The notes below the pieces were generated by a model, which saw only the letters and a program-made list of their open reading frames with translations, was not told the origin of the DNA and did no database searches. A stretch of 6,751 bases of DNA from Candidatus Thioglobus sp. (GTDB taxonomy: Bacteria > Pseudomonadota > Gammaproteobacteria > PS1 > Pseudothioglobaceae). How positions within the stretch are numbered: the first letter of the stretch is position 1; every line of letters begins with the position of its first letter. A program made the translations under genes and the position numbers. The stretch spans positions 1 through 6,751 of the forward strand of contig JAAOIF010000060.1 in assembly GCA_015163925.1 (NCBI GenBank). The letters are read 5' to 3'. This document shows positions 1-5,599 of this stretch, piece after piece.

Positions 1-119
1 TTTGGTACTGGAAAAGTATTTTTAGCATCTGAAAATATAACATGTGAGCCTTTTTGACGCACAATTTTATATCCAAGTTTTGCTAATTTTCTTTCAAATT
101 CTCTATACTTGAACGGCAT
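1..119 (-). CDS. hicA: HicA-type mRNA interferase toxin, partial (C-terminus beyond window)
   Basis: HicA toxins are small double-stranded-RNA-binding-fold ribonucleases that cleave mRNA when not bound by HicB. Starting at the ATG at 119, the minus strand stays open to the window edge for 39 codons and reads MPFKYREFERKLAKLGYKIV followed by RQKGSHVIFSDAKNTFPVP. The RQKGSH block contains the family's catalytic histidine (His26 here), and the TFPVP stretch matches the usual G-x-x-x-PVP-K/H region just before the end of the domain. HicA proteins are normally about 60-90 residues, so roughly the last third to half is missing. Its start lies inside hicB, with a 17-base overlap, so translation is probably coupled. 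The order antitoxin-then-toxin is the reverse of the commonest hicAB order but is known for hicBA pairs. Family assignment is firm from the motif; activity cannot be judged from a partial gene. Confidence 0.85.
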   Translation of the reverse strand, partial: MPFKYREFERKLAKLGYKIVRQKGSHVIFSDAKNTFPVP

Positions 120-321
120 ATTTTTCTACCGTAGAAGCCAATTCATTCCTTATAATTCTTTCATCATTTGCTTGCTCAAGATGATAATCCATCACCATTT
201 CAACGACATTTTTTAATTCCAAAATCGCTTCTTTTTCGGAATAAGCAAATGCAAATAAATTTTGATGACCCTCTATTTTAGCCAAAAAACCATCGCCATC
301 TTTTTTAATTATTGTCTTCAT
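103..321 (-). CDS. hicB: HicB-like antitoxin, short form (72 aa)
   Basis: HicB proteins neutralise HicA by binding it through a partial RNase H-like fold. Residues 1-45 show the pattern of that fold: an N-terminal strand, a DGDGFLAKIEG block in place of the usual DGGYxAxxPxLPG, then SEKEAILELKNVVEMV matching the helix with the T-x-x-E-A-x-x-N motif. Most HicBs carry a C-terminal helix-turn-helix or ribbon-helix-helix domain for autoregulation. Here only about 27 residues follow the fold (HLEQANDERIIRN onward), with no recognisable DNA-binding domain. The gene stops inside the start of hicA. The start at 321 is supported by the promoter placed just upstream and by the fold beginning there. No Shine-Dalgarno sequence precedes it. 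The local base composition is clearly more AT-rich than the genes to the right (about 30% G+C in lines counted by hand, against about 50% in the RND gene), which fits a mobile toxin-antitoxin module. Confidence 0.8.
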   Translation of the reverse strand: MKTIIKKDGDGFLAKIEGHQNLFAFAYSEKEAILELKNVVEMVMDYHLEQANDERIIRNELASTVEKYAVQV

Positions 322-331
322 ATCGGCGTAA

Positions 332-360
332 ATTATAACATTTAATTTCTACATTTGGAA
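332..360 (-). promoter_or_regulatory. extended -10 promoter of hicBA
   Basis: On the minus strand a perfect -10 hexamer TATAAT occupies 337-332 and is preceded by TG one base away (340-339), making an exact extended -10 element. A weak -35-like TTCCAA (3 of 6 matches) lies 17 bases upstream at 360-355, as is usual where an extended -10 compensates. The predicted transcription start falls at 325-323, only 2-4 bases before the hicB ATG at 321, so the message would be nearly leaderless. Confidence 0.7.
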
Positions 361-363
361 CAA

Positions 364-386
364 ATCTCATATTCCTTATTTGAGAT
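364..386. repeat. imperfect inverted repeat upstream of hicB promoter
   Basis: ATCTCA at 364-369 and TGAGAT at 381-386 are perfect 6-base inverted arms around an 11-base AT-rich centre, which contains two further pairing positions. The same stretch holds a direct repeat ATATTCC at 369-375 and 385-391, with starts 16 bases apart. The site lies just upstream of the hicB -35 position and 47 bases downstream of the pxpC stop. It could be an operator or a weak transcript hairpin. It has no GC-rich stem and no T-run, so it is not a convincing terminator. Confidence 0.35.
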
Positions 387-432
387 ATTCCTAAGTGTTA
401 TGGCTGGTTTCAGCTTGCCAGATGAGAATGAT

Positions 433-1257
433 TTATGCCTTAAAAAACTCATCAAATTCGCGGCGTTCGGCTTGGGCTTGGGAAATATTTATTAGCTTGA
501 AACGCAATTTTGTGTTGGGTTGTTTTTGGGCGAGTTTGGCTAAATCAAGTGAAAAAATTGTGCCGATTTTTGCGTAGCCGCCCATGGTTGGCGCGTCTTT
601 TAAGAGGATAATTGGCAGCCCGTCTGTGGCGATTTCCACGCTGCCGTAACTCATTCCCTCGGAGATTCTGTTTTCCTTGCTAAGTGCCATTGGAGCGCCG
701 TTTAAGCGGCAGCCGACTCGGTCATTATTAGTGCTAATTGTGTAATTTTGGTTGAAAAATAAATCCCGCTGATTGATACTAAATTGGCTAAATTGATAGC
801 TCGGAAGCAAGCGCAAAATCAGCTCAGAAGAGTAATCTGGCAGATATTCTGGCGGCGTGGAACTGTGAATTTTTTGCTGATTTTCCTCACAATTCAACTC
901 GTCTCCAGCAGCCAATTTATTACCGATATTTTCACGCAAATTAACTGATTTTGAGCCAAATAATTCCTCAGTATTGAAGCCATTTTTTGCTGCAAAATAA
1001 GCCCGAACACCGGATTTTGGGTTGCCCCAAGTGAGTTTATCGCCTTTGGAAATTTTAATACTTTGCCACAGCGGCGCTGATTTTTCGTTGATTTTAAACT
1101 CCAAATCCGCACCAGTCAGAGCGATATTAGTATCAACTTTTGCTTGTAATTCCAAGCCGCCAAAAGTGATTTCCAGCACCGCTGCGAAAAAGTCATTTCC
1201 AAGCAAATAATTCGCCCAAGCGTAGGCGTGCTCGTCCATTACGCCGGATTGGCTGAT
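433..1257 (-). CDS. pxpC: 5-oxoprolinase subunit C / biotin-dependent carboxyltransferase family, 5'-truncated
   Basis: PxpC (YbgK/KipA, allophanate hydrolase subunit 2 fold) works with PxpA and PxpB in ATP-dependent opening of 5-oxoproline to glutamate. Counting from the internal ATG at 1239, the family landmarks are: MDEHAYAWANYLLGND (1-16), LEITFGGLEL (22-31), IALTGADLEFKIN (39-51), PLWQ (56-59), SKSVNLRENIG (96-106), the DRVGCRLNG block (173-181), SEGMSYGSVEI (193-203), DGLPIILLKDA (206-216) and TMGGYAKIGTI (218-228). The frame remains open upstream and still matches the family through ISQSGV (about 1257-1240), equivalent to GISxSGAMD of homologues. It then becomes unrelated and meets a stop at 1299-1297. 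The first 25-30 residues, including the conserved TTVQDxGR segment, are absent. Complete homologues are about 300-315 residues. The ATG at 1239 could at best give a 268-residue product lacking its first strand, probably non-functional. pxpA and pxpB, the usual neighbours, are not in the window. Confidence 0.85.
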   Translation of the reverse strand: MSQSGVMDEHAYAWANYLLGNDFFAAVLEITFGGLELQAKVDTNIALTGADLEFKINEKSAPLWQSIKISKGDKLTWGNPKSGVRAYFAAKNGFNTEELFGSKSVNLRENIGNKLAAGDELNCEENQQKIHSSTPPEYLPDYSSELILRLLPSYQFSQFSINQRDLFFNQNYTISTNNDRVGCRLNGAPMALSKENRISEGMSYGSVEIATDGLPIILLKDAPTMGGYAKIGTIFSLDLAKLAQKQPNTKLRFKLINISQAQAERREFDEFFKA

Positions 1258-1262
1258 TGTAA
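1253..1262. other. breakpoint joining the truncated pxpC and RND genes head to head
   Basis: PxpC family similarity on the minus strand reaches about position 1257. The glycine expected next (GIS in homologues) is replaced by threonine at 1258-1260. RND family similarity on the plus strand (VIPDNVEISVTRNYG) begins at about 1259. The two truncated genes therefore abut within a few bases, with no spacer, promoter, insertion sequence or target duplication between them. The decamer at 1250-1259 recurs exactly at 1568-1577 inside the RND gene, which may be chance or microhomology. Confidence 0.75.
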
Positions 1263-3724
1263 TTCCTGATAATGTAGAAATTAGCGTTACCAGAAATTAC
1301 GGCAAAACCGCTCAGGACAAGGTTAATGCGTTGATTACTAAGCTGTTTATTGCCACCGGTGCGGTAACATTATTGGTCTGGTTTGCGCTCGGCGTGCGTC
1401 CGGCGATTGTGGTAACTTTAGTAATTCCGGTGGTGCTGCTGATGACCATATTTTCCGCTTGGCTGCTGGGTATGACCATTGACCGAGTAAGCCTTTTTGC
1501 ACTGATTTTCTCCATCGGAATTTTGGTTGATGATGCGATTGTCGTCACCGAAAATATCTATCGGCGCTGGCTGATTGACAAGAAAATTACTATTGGGACG
1601 GCGATTGATGCGGTGCGTGAGGTCGGCAATCCCACTATTTTAGCGACTTTCACCGTAGTTGCCGCCTTAGTGCCGATGGCTGCTGTGAGTGGAATGATGG
1701 GGCCGTATATGGCGCCGATTCCGATTTTAGGCTCGGTGGCAATGATGTTTTCGCTGTTTGCCGCTTTTGTTTTTACCCCTTATTTCATTATGAAATTCGT
1801 CCCGCCGCTTGATATTTTGCACAAAATGCACGAAAAAGAGCAGAAGGAAACTAAGGCAATGCACAAATTTTTCCACTCAACTATTCTGAAATTAGTGGAT
1901 AAAAAAACACTCGGCTGGGGCTTTTTGCTGGGTCTGTTCATCACTTTTTTTATGTCAATGTCAATGTTTTACACCACCGCCGTGCCGGTCAAAATGTTGC
2001 CGCTTGATAACAAATCAGAGTTTAGCGTTGTGCTTGATATGCCCGATGGGACCGCACTTCCTAACACTGCATCAACCCTGCATAAAATGGCAGAAGTGTT
2101 GAAAAAAATCCCCGAAGTGGTGGCTGTGCAAACCTACGCCGGAACCGCCAAACCCTTTGATTTCAACGGTTTGGTTCGGCATTATTATCTACGGCAAAAA
2201 TCCTCAGAGGGCGAGTTGCAAATTCAATTAGTTGACAAATCCGACCGGCAGCGCTCCAGCCATCAGATTTCTTTGGAGGCAAGGGAATTAGTCAAGCAAA
2301 TTGCTGCTGAGGCTGGAGCAAATTATGCTGTGGTGGAAATGCCGCCGGGCCCGCCGGTGCTGCGTCCTGTGGTGGCTGAGGTGTATGGTCCGGATGACAA
2401 AAGCAGACGCAAATTGGCACAGGATTTGACCGATTTATTCAAGAAATCCGGCACAATGACCGATGTTGATAATCTGATGCGGGACGAATATCCGGTGATA
2501 AATTTTGAGGTTGATACCATCAAAGCCTCGCATTTTGGCGTTAGTACTGAGGCTATTAAAGAGACTTTGGCGATGGCAATGAGCAGTTTTGAGGTAACCA
2601 CAATTCGGCTCAAAAATGCTTTAGAGCCATCACGCGTTTCGCTGAAAGTGCCGCTGTCAAAGCGTTCTCAGCTGTCTTATTTGGTGCAGCTGCCGGTGCC
2701 GGCGCAAAATGGTTCTATGATTCCAATTTCTGAGCTCGGCTCGTTTGTTTATAAAAAGCAAGATGCGCTGATTTTCCATAAAGATTTGAGCGATGTTGAA
2801 TATGTTTTGGGCGAGCCGATTGGGCGGCTGAGTGCGCCGATTTATGCGATGTTTGGAGTGGATGATTTGTTGCTAAAATACCAAAATATTGACGGCAAGC
2901 AGCTGCAAGGCGAATATCTTGGTGCGCCGGAAAATCAGACGGTGCCGAGCTTTGAGTGGGGCGGTGAATGGACTGTTACTTATGAGACTTTTCGCGATAT
3001 GGGCACTGCTTTTGCTGTGGCGCTGGTGGTGATTTATATGATGGTGGTTTGGCAATTTGGCAATTTTGTCGTCCCGGCGGTGATTATGGCGCCGATTCCG
3101 CTGACGCTACTTGGAATTGTGCCCGGGCATTGGTTGCTTGATGCTGAATTTACTGCTACTTCAATGATTGGCTGGATTGCTTTGGCGGGAATTATTGTGC
3201 GAAATTCGATACTTTTGGTGGATTTTACCGTGCAAGAATACTCCAAAGGGGTCAAGTTTTTTGATGCGGTGGTCAGCTCTTGCAGCGCCAGAACGCGTCC
3301 GATTTTGATTACCGCATTCGCTTTGGTTGGCGGCTCAAGCGTGATTTTGTCCGACCCGATTTTTCAAGGAATGGCGATTTCATTACTGTTTGGAGTGATG
3401 ATTTCTACGCTGCTGACGCTGCTGGTAATTCCACTCGGAATGCTCTCTGCCGGCGAGGCTGCTTTCCGTGATATTGCTATAAATATGGGCTTATTGGCAA
3501 GTAATTCGGACTTTGACGATAAGTATAATATTACCAAAACAGCCAAATCCAAAAGTGCTAAAAACATCAAAATTAGCCAGTTTTATATTTATGTTAAAAA
3601 GTGGATTGAACTAATAATTAATAACAAAAAAGCACTTAAAAAACCGGTTAGTAAGCCAATTAAAAACGACAATATTGACACTCAAAGTTTGCTGAAAACA
3701 GAAGATAAAAGCCAGCTAAATTAG
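1259..3724 (+). CDS. RND family efflux permease (AcrB-like), 5'-truncated
   Basis: RND permeases are trimeric inner-membrane proton antiporters that export drugs, metals or organic compounds through a periplasmic adaptor and an outer-membrane channel. The preserved part begins at VIPDNVEISVTRNYGKTA, just before TM2, so TM1 and the PN1/PN2 pore regions are lost. Complete homologues are about 1020-1100 residues; about 820 codons are present. Counting from the in-frame TTG at 1331, TM2-TM6 occupy roughly residues 7-160, with the proton-relay pair Asp67-Asp68 in GILVDDAIVVTENI. TM7 is near 196-215, the PC1/PC2 periplasmic region follows to about 560, and TM8-TM12 run to about 705. The AcrB Lys940 position appears to be Arg624 (GIIVRNSILLVDF). 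An AT-rich Lys/Asn-rich tail of about 85 residues ends the protein. The TTG at 1331 falls inside conserved sequence and is not a credible start. The next upstream stop in frame is at 1223-1225, within pxpC, and no ATG lies between, so the gene as shown is probably not expressed. Substrate is unknown. Confidence 0.88.
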   Translation, partial: VIPDNVEISVTRNYGKTAQDKVNALITKLFIATGAVTLLVWFALGVRPAIVVTLVIPVVLLMTIFSAWLLGMTIDRVSLFALIFSIGILVDDAIVVTENIYRRWLIDKKITIGTAIDAVREVGNPTILATFTVVAALVPMAAVSGMMGPYMAPIPILGSVAMMFSLFAAFVFTPYFIMKFVPPLDILHKMHEKEQKETKAMHKFFHSTILKLVDKKTLGWGFLLGLFITFFMSMSMFYTTAVPVKMLPLDNKSEFSVVLDMPDGTALPNTASTLHKMAEVLKKIPEVVAVQTYAGTAKPFDFNGLVRHYYLRQKSSEGELQIQLVDKSDRQRSSHQISLEARELVKQIAAEAGANYAVVEMPPGPPVLRPVVAEVYGPDDKSRRKLAQDLTDLFKKSGTMTDVDNLMRDEYPVINFEVDTIKASHFGVSTEAIKETLAMAMSSFEVTTIRLKNALEPSRVSLKVPLSKRSQLSYLVQLPVPAQNGSMIPISELGSFVYKKQDALIFHKDLSDVEYVLGEPIGRLSAPIYAMFGVDDLLLKYQNIDGKQLQGEYLGAPENQTVPSFEWGGEWTVTYETFRDMGTAFAVALVVIYMMVVWQFGNFVVPAVIMAPIPLTLLGIVPGHWLLDAEFTATSMIGWIALAGIIVRNSILLVDFTVQEYSKGVKFFDAVVSSCSARTRPILITAFALVGGSSVILSDPIFQGMAISLLFGVMISTLLTLLVIPLGMLSAGEAAFRDIAINMGLLASNSDFDDKYNITKTAKSKSAKNIKISQFYIYVKKWIELIINNKKALKKPVSKPIKNDNIDTQSLLKTEDKSQLN

Positions 3725-3726
3725 TC

Positions 3727-4674
3727 TCAGCCAACCAATTCACCCAGCACTTGCAAGTCTGCATGATAGGAAGACCGCACCATCGGAGCGCTTGCTACTT
3801 GCGAAAATCCCAGCTCCAAAGCCAAGATTTTATACTCATCAAACTGCTCGGGGTGAATGTATTTTTCAACCGCTAAATGATGCCGGCTCGGCTGTAAATA
3901 TTGCCCCAGAGTTAGCATATCAACTCCGTGCAAACGCAGGTCTGAAAGCACATTTAGCACTTGCTGCTGATTTTCACCAACCCCAAGCATCAGCCCAGAT
4001 TTAGTAGTAATTTGCGGGTGCTGAGATTTAAAATCTTGTAATAATTTTAGCGAATGCTGATAGCTTGAACCCGGGCGCACCTTAGGATACAGGCTCGGCA
4101 CGGTCTCTAAATTATGGTTAAAAATATCCGGCGGGCAAGTGGCAAAAATCTCCAGTGCTCTCTCAACCCGACCTCTAAAATCAGGGGTCAAAATCTCAAT
4201 TTTCACCAGCGGAGTGGACTGGCGAATTGCATCAATGCAAGCCTTAAAATGTCCGGCGCCGCCATCGCGCAAATCGTCTCGGTCAACCGAAGTTATCACC
4301 ACATATTTCAGCGCCATTTTTTTAATAGTAGCCGCCAAATGCTTTGGTTCATTGGAATCAAGAGGTTTCGGCTTGCCGTGAGCGACATCACAAAACGGAC
4401 AGCGGCGAGTGCAAATCTGCCCCATAATCATAAAAGTTGCGGTGCCGTGATTGAAACATTCGCTCAGATTTGGACACTGGGCTTCCTCACAAACAGTAAA
4501 AAGTTTTTGTTCTCTGAGGGTTTTTTTCAGCTCGGCAACCTTAGTCCCTGAGCCGTGTTTAATCCTAATCCAATCAGGTTTTTTGAGCGGCTGTCGCTGA
4601 GAATCAGGCTTAATTTTCAAGCGTGAAACTTTGGATTTGCCCCTCAGGCTTTGAATTTCAACAGTTTGCAACAT
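3727..4674 (-). CDS. lipA: lipoyl synthase (radical SAM)
   Basis: LipA inserts two sulfur atoms into protein-bound octanoyl groups, giving the lipoyl cofactor of pyruvate and 2-oxoglutarate dehydrogenases and the glycine cleavage system. It acts in the cytoplasm and uses two [4Fe-4S] clusters. The auxiliary-cluster motif CX4CX5C is intact (Cys62, Cys67, Cys73 in [13 protein letters not shown]), as is the radical-SAM motif CX3CX2C (Cys88, Cys92, Cys95 in CTRRCPFC). The C-terminal RSSYHA motif, whose serine ligates the auxiliary cluster, is at 300-305. The 315 residues are close to the 321 of E. coli LipA. The ATG at 4674 lies 17 bases inside the end of lipB and lacks an obvious Shine-Dalgarno sequence, so translational coupling is likely. 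Its TGA is separated from the stop of the convergent RND gene by two bases, leaving no room for an intergenic terminator. The gene looks complete and functional. Confidence 0.97.
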   Translation of the reverse strand: MLQTVEIQSLRGKSKVSRLKIKPDSQRQPLKKPDWIRIKHGSGTKVAELKKTLREQKLFTVCEEAQCPNLSECFNHGTATFMIMGQICTRRCPFCDVAHGKPKPLDSNEPKHLAATIKKMALKYVVITSVDRDDLRDGGAGHFKACIDAIRQSTPLVKIEILTPDFRGRVERALEIFATCPPDIFNHNLETVPSLYPKVRPGSSYQHSLKLLQDFKSQHPQITTKSGLMLGVGENQQQVLNVLSDLRLHGVDMLTLGQYLQPSRHHLAVEKYIHPEQFDEYKILALELGFSQVASAPMVRSSYHADLQVLGELVG

Positions 4675-5263
4675 TGTTTTTTAGTAAATTACACAGCTCT
4701 AAACTAACTTTTTCAAAGTCTATATTATCCGTTAAATCTGCAAGTTGAGTGGCTTTTAAATCGGCATAGCCGCAAGAATTTATCTGCTCAAAAGGCGCTA
4801 AATCCATATCAATATTTAGGCTCAAACCATGATAAGTTTTGCCGTTTTTGACCTTCAGACCGAGTGCAGCAATTTTGGCGTTATCCACATAAACCCCCGG
4901 TGCGCCAGCTTTTAAATGCCCTTTGATAGAATAATTTTGCAGCAGCTCAAGAATACTAAATTGGATAATATCAACCATTTTTTTAACGCCGATGCCGAGG
5001 CGTTTTATGTCAATTAAGCAATAAATAATCAGCTGTCCGGGCGCGTGATAAGTGATTTGCCCGCCGCGGTCGGTTTTCAGCAGCGGAATATTACTACTTA
5101 TGAGTAGGTGTTCTGGTTTGCTGGAAATGCCTTCGGTGAAAATGCTTGGGTGCTGGACAATCCACATCTCATCGGTGGTTTCAGCGTTTCTCTGGGCGCT
5201 AAAATTCCGCATTTTATCCCAAGTGATTTGATAATTTTCAACGCCTAAATCAATTATTTTCAT
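4658..5263 (-). CDS. lipB: lipoyl(octanoyl) transferase
   Basis: LipB moves octanoyl groups from octanoyl-acyl carrier protein to the lipoyl domains of target enzymes, the step before LipA. Family motifs are all visible: HPSIFTEG at 38-45, [13 protein letters not shown] at 65-77, the catalytic lysine Lys130 in AKIAALG, the HG pair at 145-146, and the acyl-thioester cysteine Cys164 in NSCGY. The ATG at 5263 is chosen because it gives the usual short N-terminus ([12 protein letters not shown]), a normal length of 201 residues and an ATGA overlap with the ybeD stop, a classic coupled arrangement. The longer alternative from a TTG at 5287 adds eight residues with no family support. The 3' end overlaps lipA by 17 bases. 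The gene looks intact. Confidence 0.95.
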   Translation of the reverse strand: MKIIDLGVENYQITWDKMRNFSAQRNAETTDEMWIVQHPSIFTEGISSKPEHLLISSNIPLLKTDRGGQITYHAPGQLIIYCLIDIKRLGIGVKKMVDIIQFSILELLQNYSIKGHLKAGAPGVYVDNAKIAALGLKVKNGKTYHGLSLNIDMDLAPFEQINSCGYADLKATQLADLTDNIDFEKVSLELCNLLKNNVANC

Positions 5264-5538
5264 AACACATAAGCGACTAATTTGCAATTTTGCAAGTCGG
5301 AATTTAGCGCCTCTAACTGGCTGCGATTCTCGGCGATAATTTTAATGGTAATGGCGGTGTAAGTGCCTTTGGAGCTGAGTTTTGTGGCAATCTGCTCCGA
5401 GCTTAATTTGCCACAATGCCCGCTGATAATTTGGCAAACTTGGCGCTCTAAATCGCCATTAGTCTTGCCGAAAACTTTGATTGAGTAGTCGCATGGGAAA
5501 TCAAATATTTCCTCGCCGCCGCCGTTAATAATATTCAT
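5260..5538 (-). CDS. ybeD: YbeD/DUF493 family protein (UPF0250)
   Basis: This small protein family has an ACT-like (ferredoxin-type) fold and is commonly encoded next to lipB in gammaproteobacteria; its exact role is not established, although it has been called a lipoate regulatory protein from this linkage. From the ATG at 5538 the product is 92 residues, against 87 in E. coli. Hallmarks are [13 protein letters not shown] at 12-24, the [13 protein letters not shown] block at 55-67 corresponding to the family's RPSSKGNYxSLT, and a [10 protein letters not shown] helix near 73-82, ending in KLVAYVL. The frame is open further upstream to 5661, but that extension runs through the divergent promoter region into the neighbouring ATPase gene and has no family similarity, so it is rejected. 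ybeD is the first gene of the three-gene lipoate operon and shares its last bases with the lipB start (ATGA). Confidence 0.92.
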   Translation of the reverse strand: MNIINGGGEEIFDFPCDYSIKVFGKTNGDLERQVCQIISGHCGKLSSEQIATKLSSKGTYTAITIKIIAENRSQLEALNSDLQNCKLVAYVL

Positions 5539-5548
5539 AATTAGTGAT

Positions 5549-5577
5549 TTTACCTCATTGTATTTTGGTAGTAAAAT
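5549..5577 (+). promoter_or_regulatory. candidate promoter of the AAA+ ATPase gene
   Basis: TTTACC at 5549-5554 (4 of 6 matches to the -35 consensus) and TAAAAT at 5572-5577 (5 of 6 to -10) are separated by 17 bases. The expected start of transcription is near 5584, about 16 bases before the ATG at 5600. The minus strand offers a similar weak pair for ybeD (TAAAAT near 5555-5550 with TTTACT 17 bases upstream), so the 61-base region may hold two overlapping divergent promoters. AT-rich DNA makes such matches easy to find by chance. Confidence 0.4.
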
Positions 5578-5579
5578 AC
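5560..5579. repeat. perfect 7-base inverted repeat in the divergent intergenic region
   Basis: GTATTTT at 5560-5566 and AAAATAC at 5573-5579 are perfect inverted arms around a 6-base centre. The repeat overlaps the candidate -10 element of the ATPase gene and lies upstream of ybeD on the other strand, a position suited to an operator serving both units. It has no GC-rich stem, so it is not a terminator. Function is inferred from position only. Confidence 0.4.
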
Positions 5580-5599
5580 CATATTTTTGCCCTAAAATT

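Noticed and set aside
364..391. Rho-independent terminator after pxpC.
   Set aside because: The stem is only 6 bases, AT-rich, and not followed by a T-run on the minus strand.
2323..2613. 96-codon open frame on the minus strand inside the RND gene.
   Set aside because: Antisense shadow of a well-conserved coding region, with low-complexity residue use and no motif.
1331..3724. Treating the TTG at 1331 as the true start of a complete 797-residue RND pump.
   Set aside because: Conserved RND sequence (VIPDNVEISVTRNYGKTA) continues in frame upstream to about 1259, and the family needs roughly 300 more N-terminal residues.
4114..4551. 145-codon open frame on the plus strand.
   Set aside because: It is entirely antisense to lipA, whose iron-sulfur motifs are unmistakable, and its translation resembles no protein family.
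5264..5287. LipB start at the TTG at 5287.
   Set aside because: The ATG at 5263 forms an ATGA overlap with ybeD and matches the usual N-terminus; the eight extra residues have no support.
5558..5599. ATPase start at the TTG at 5558.
   Set aside because: It would place translation initiation inside the promoter and inverted-repeat region and adds residues unlike the family; the ATG at 5600 fits better.
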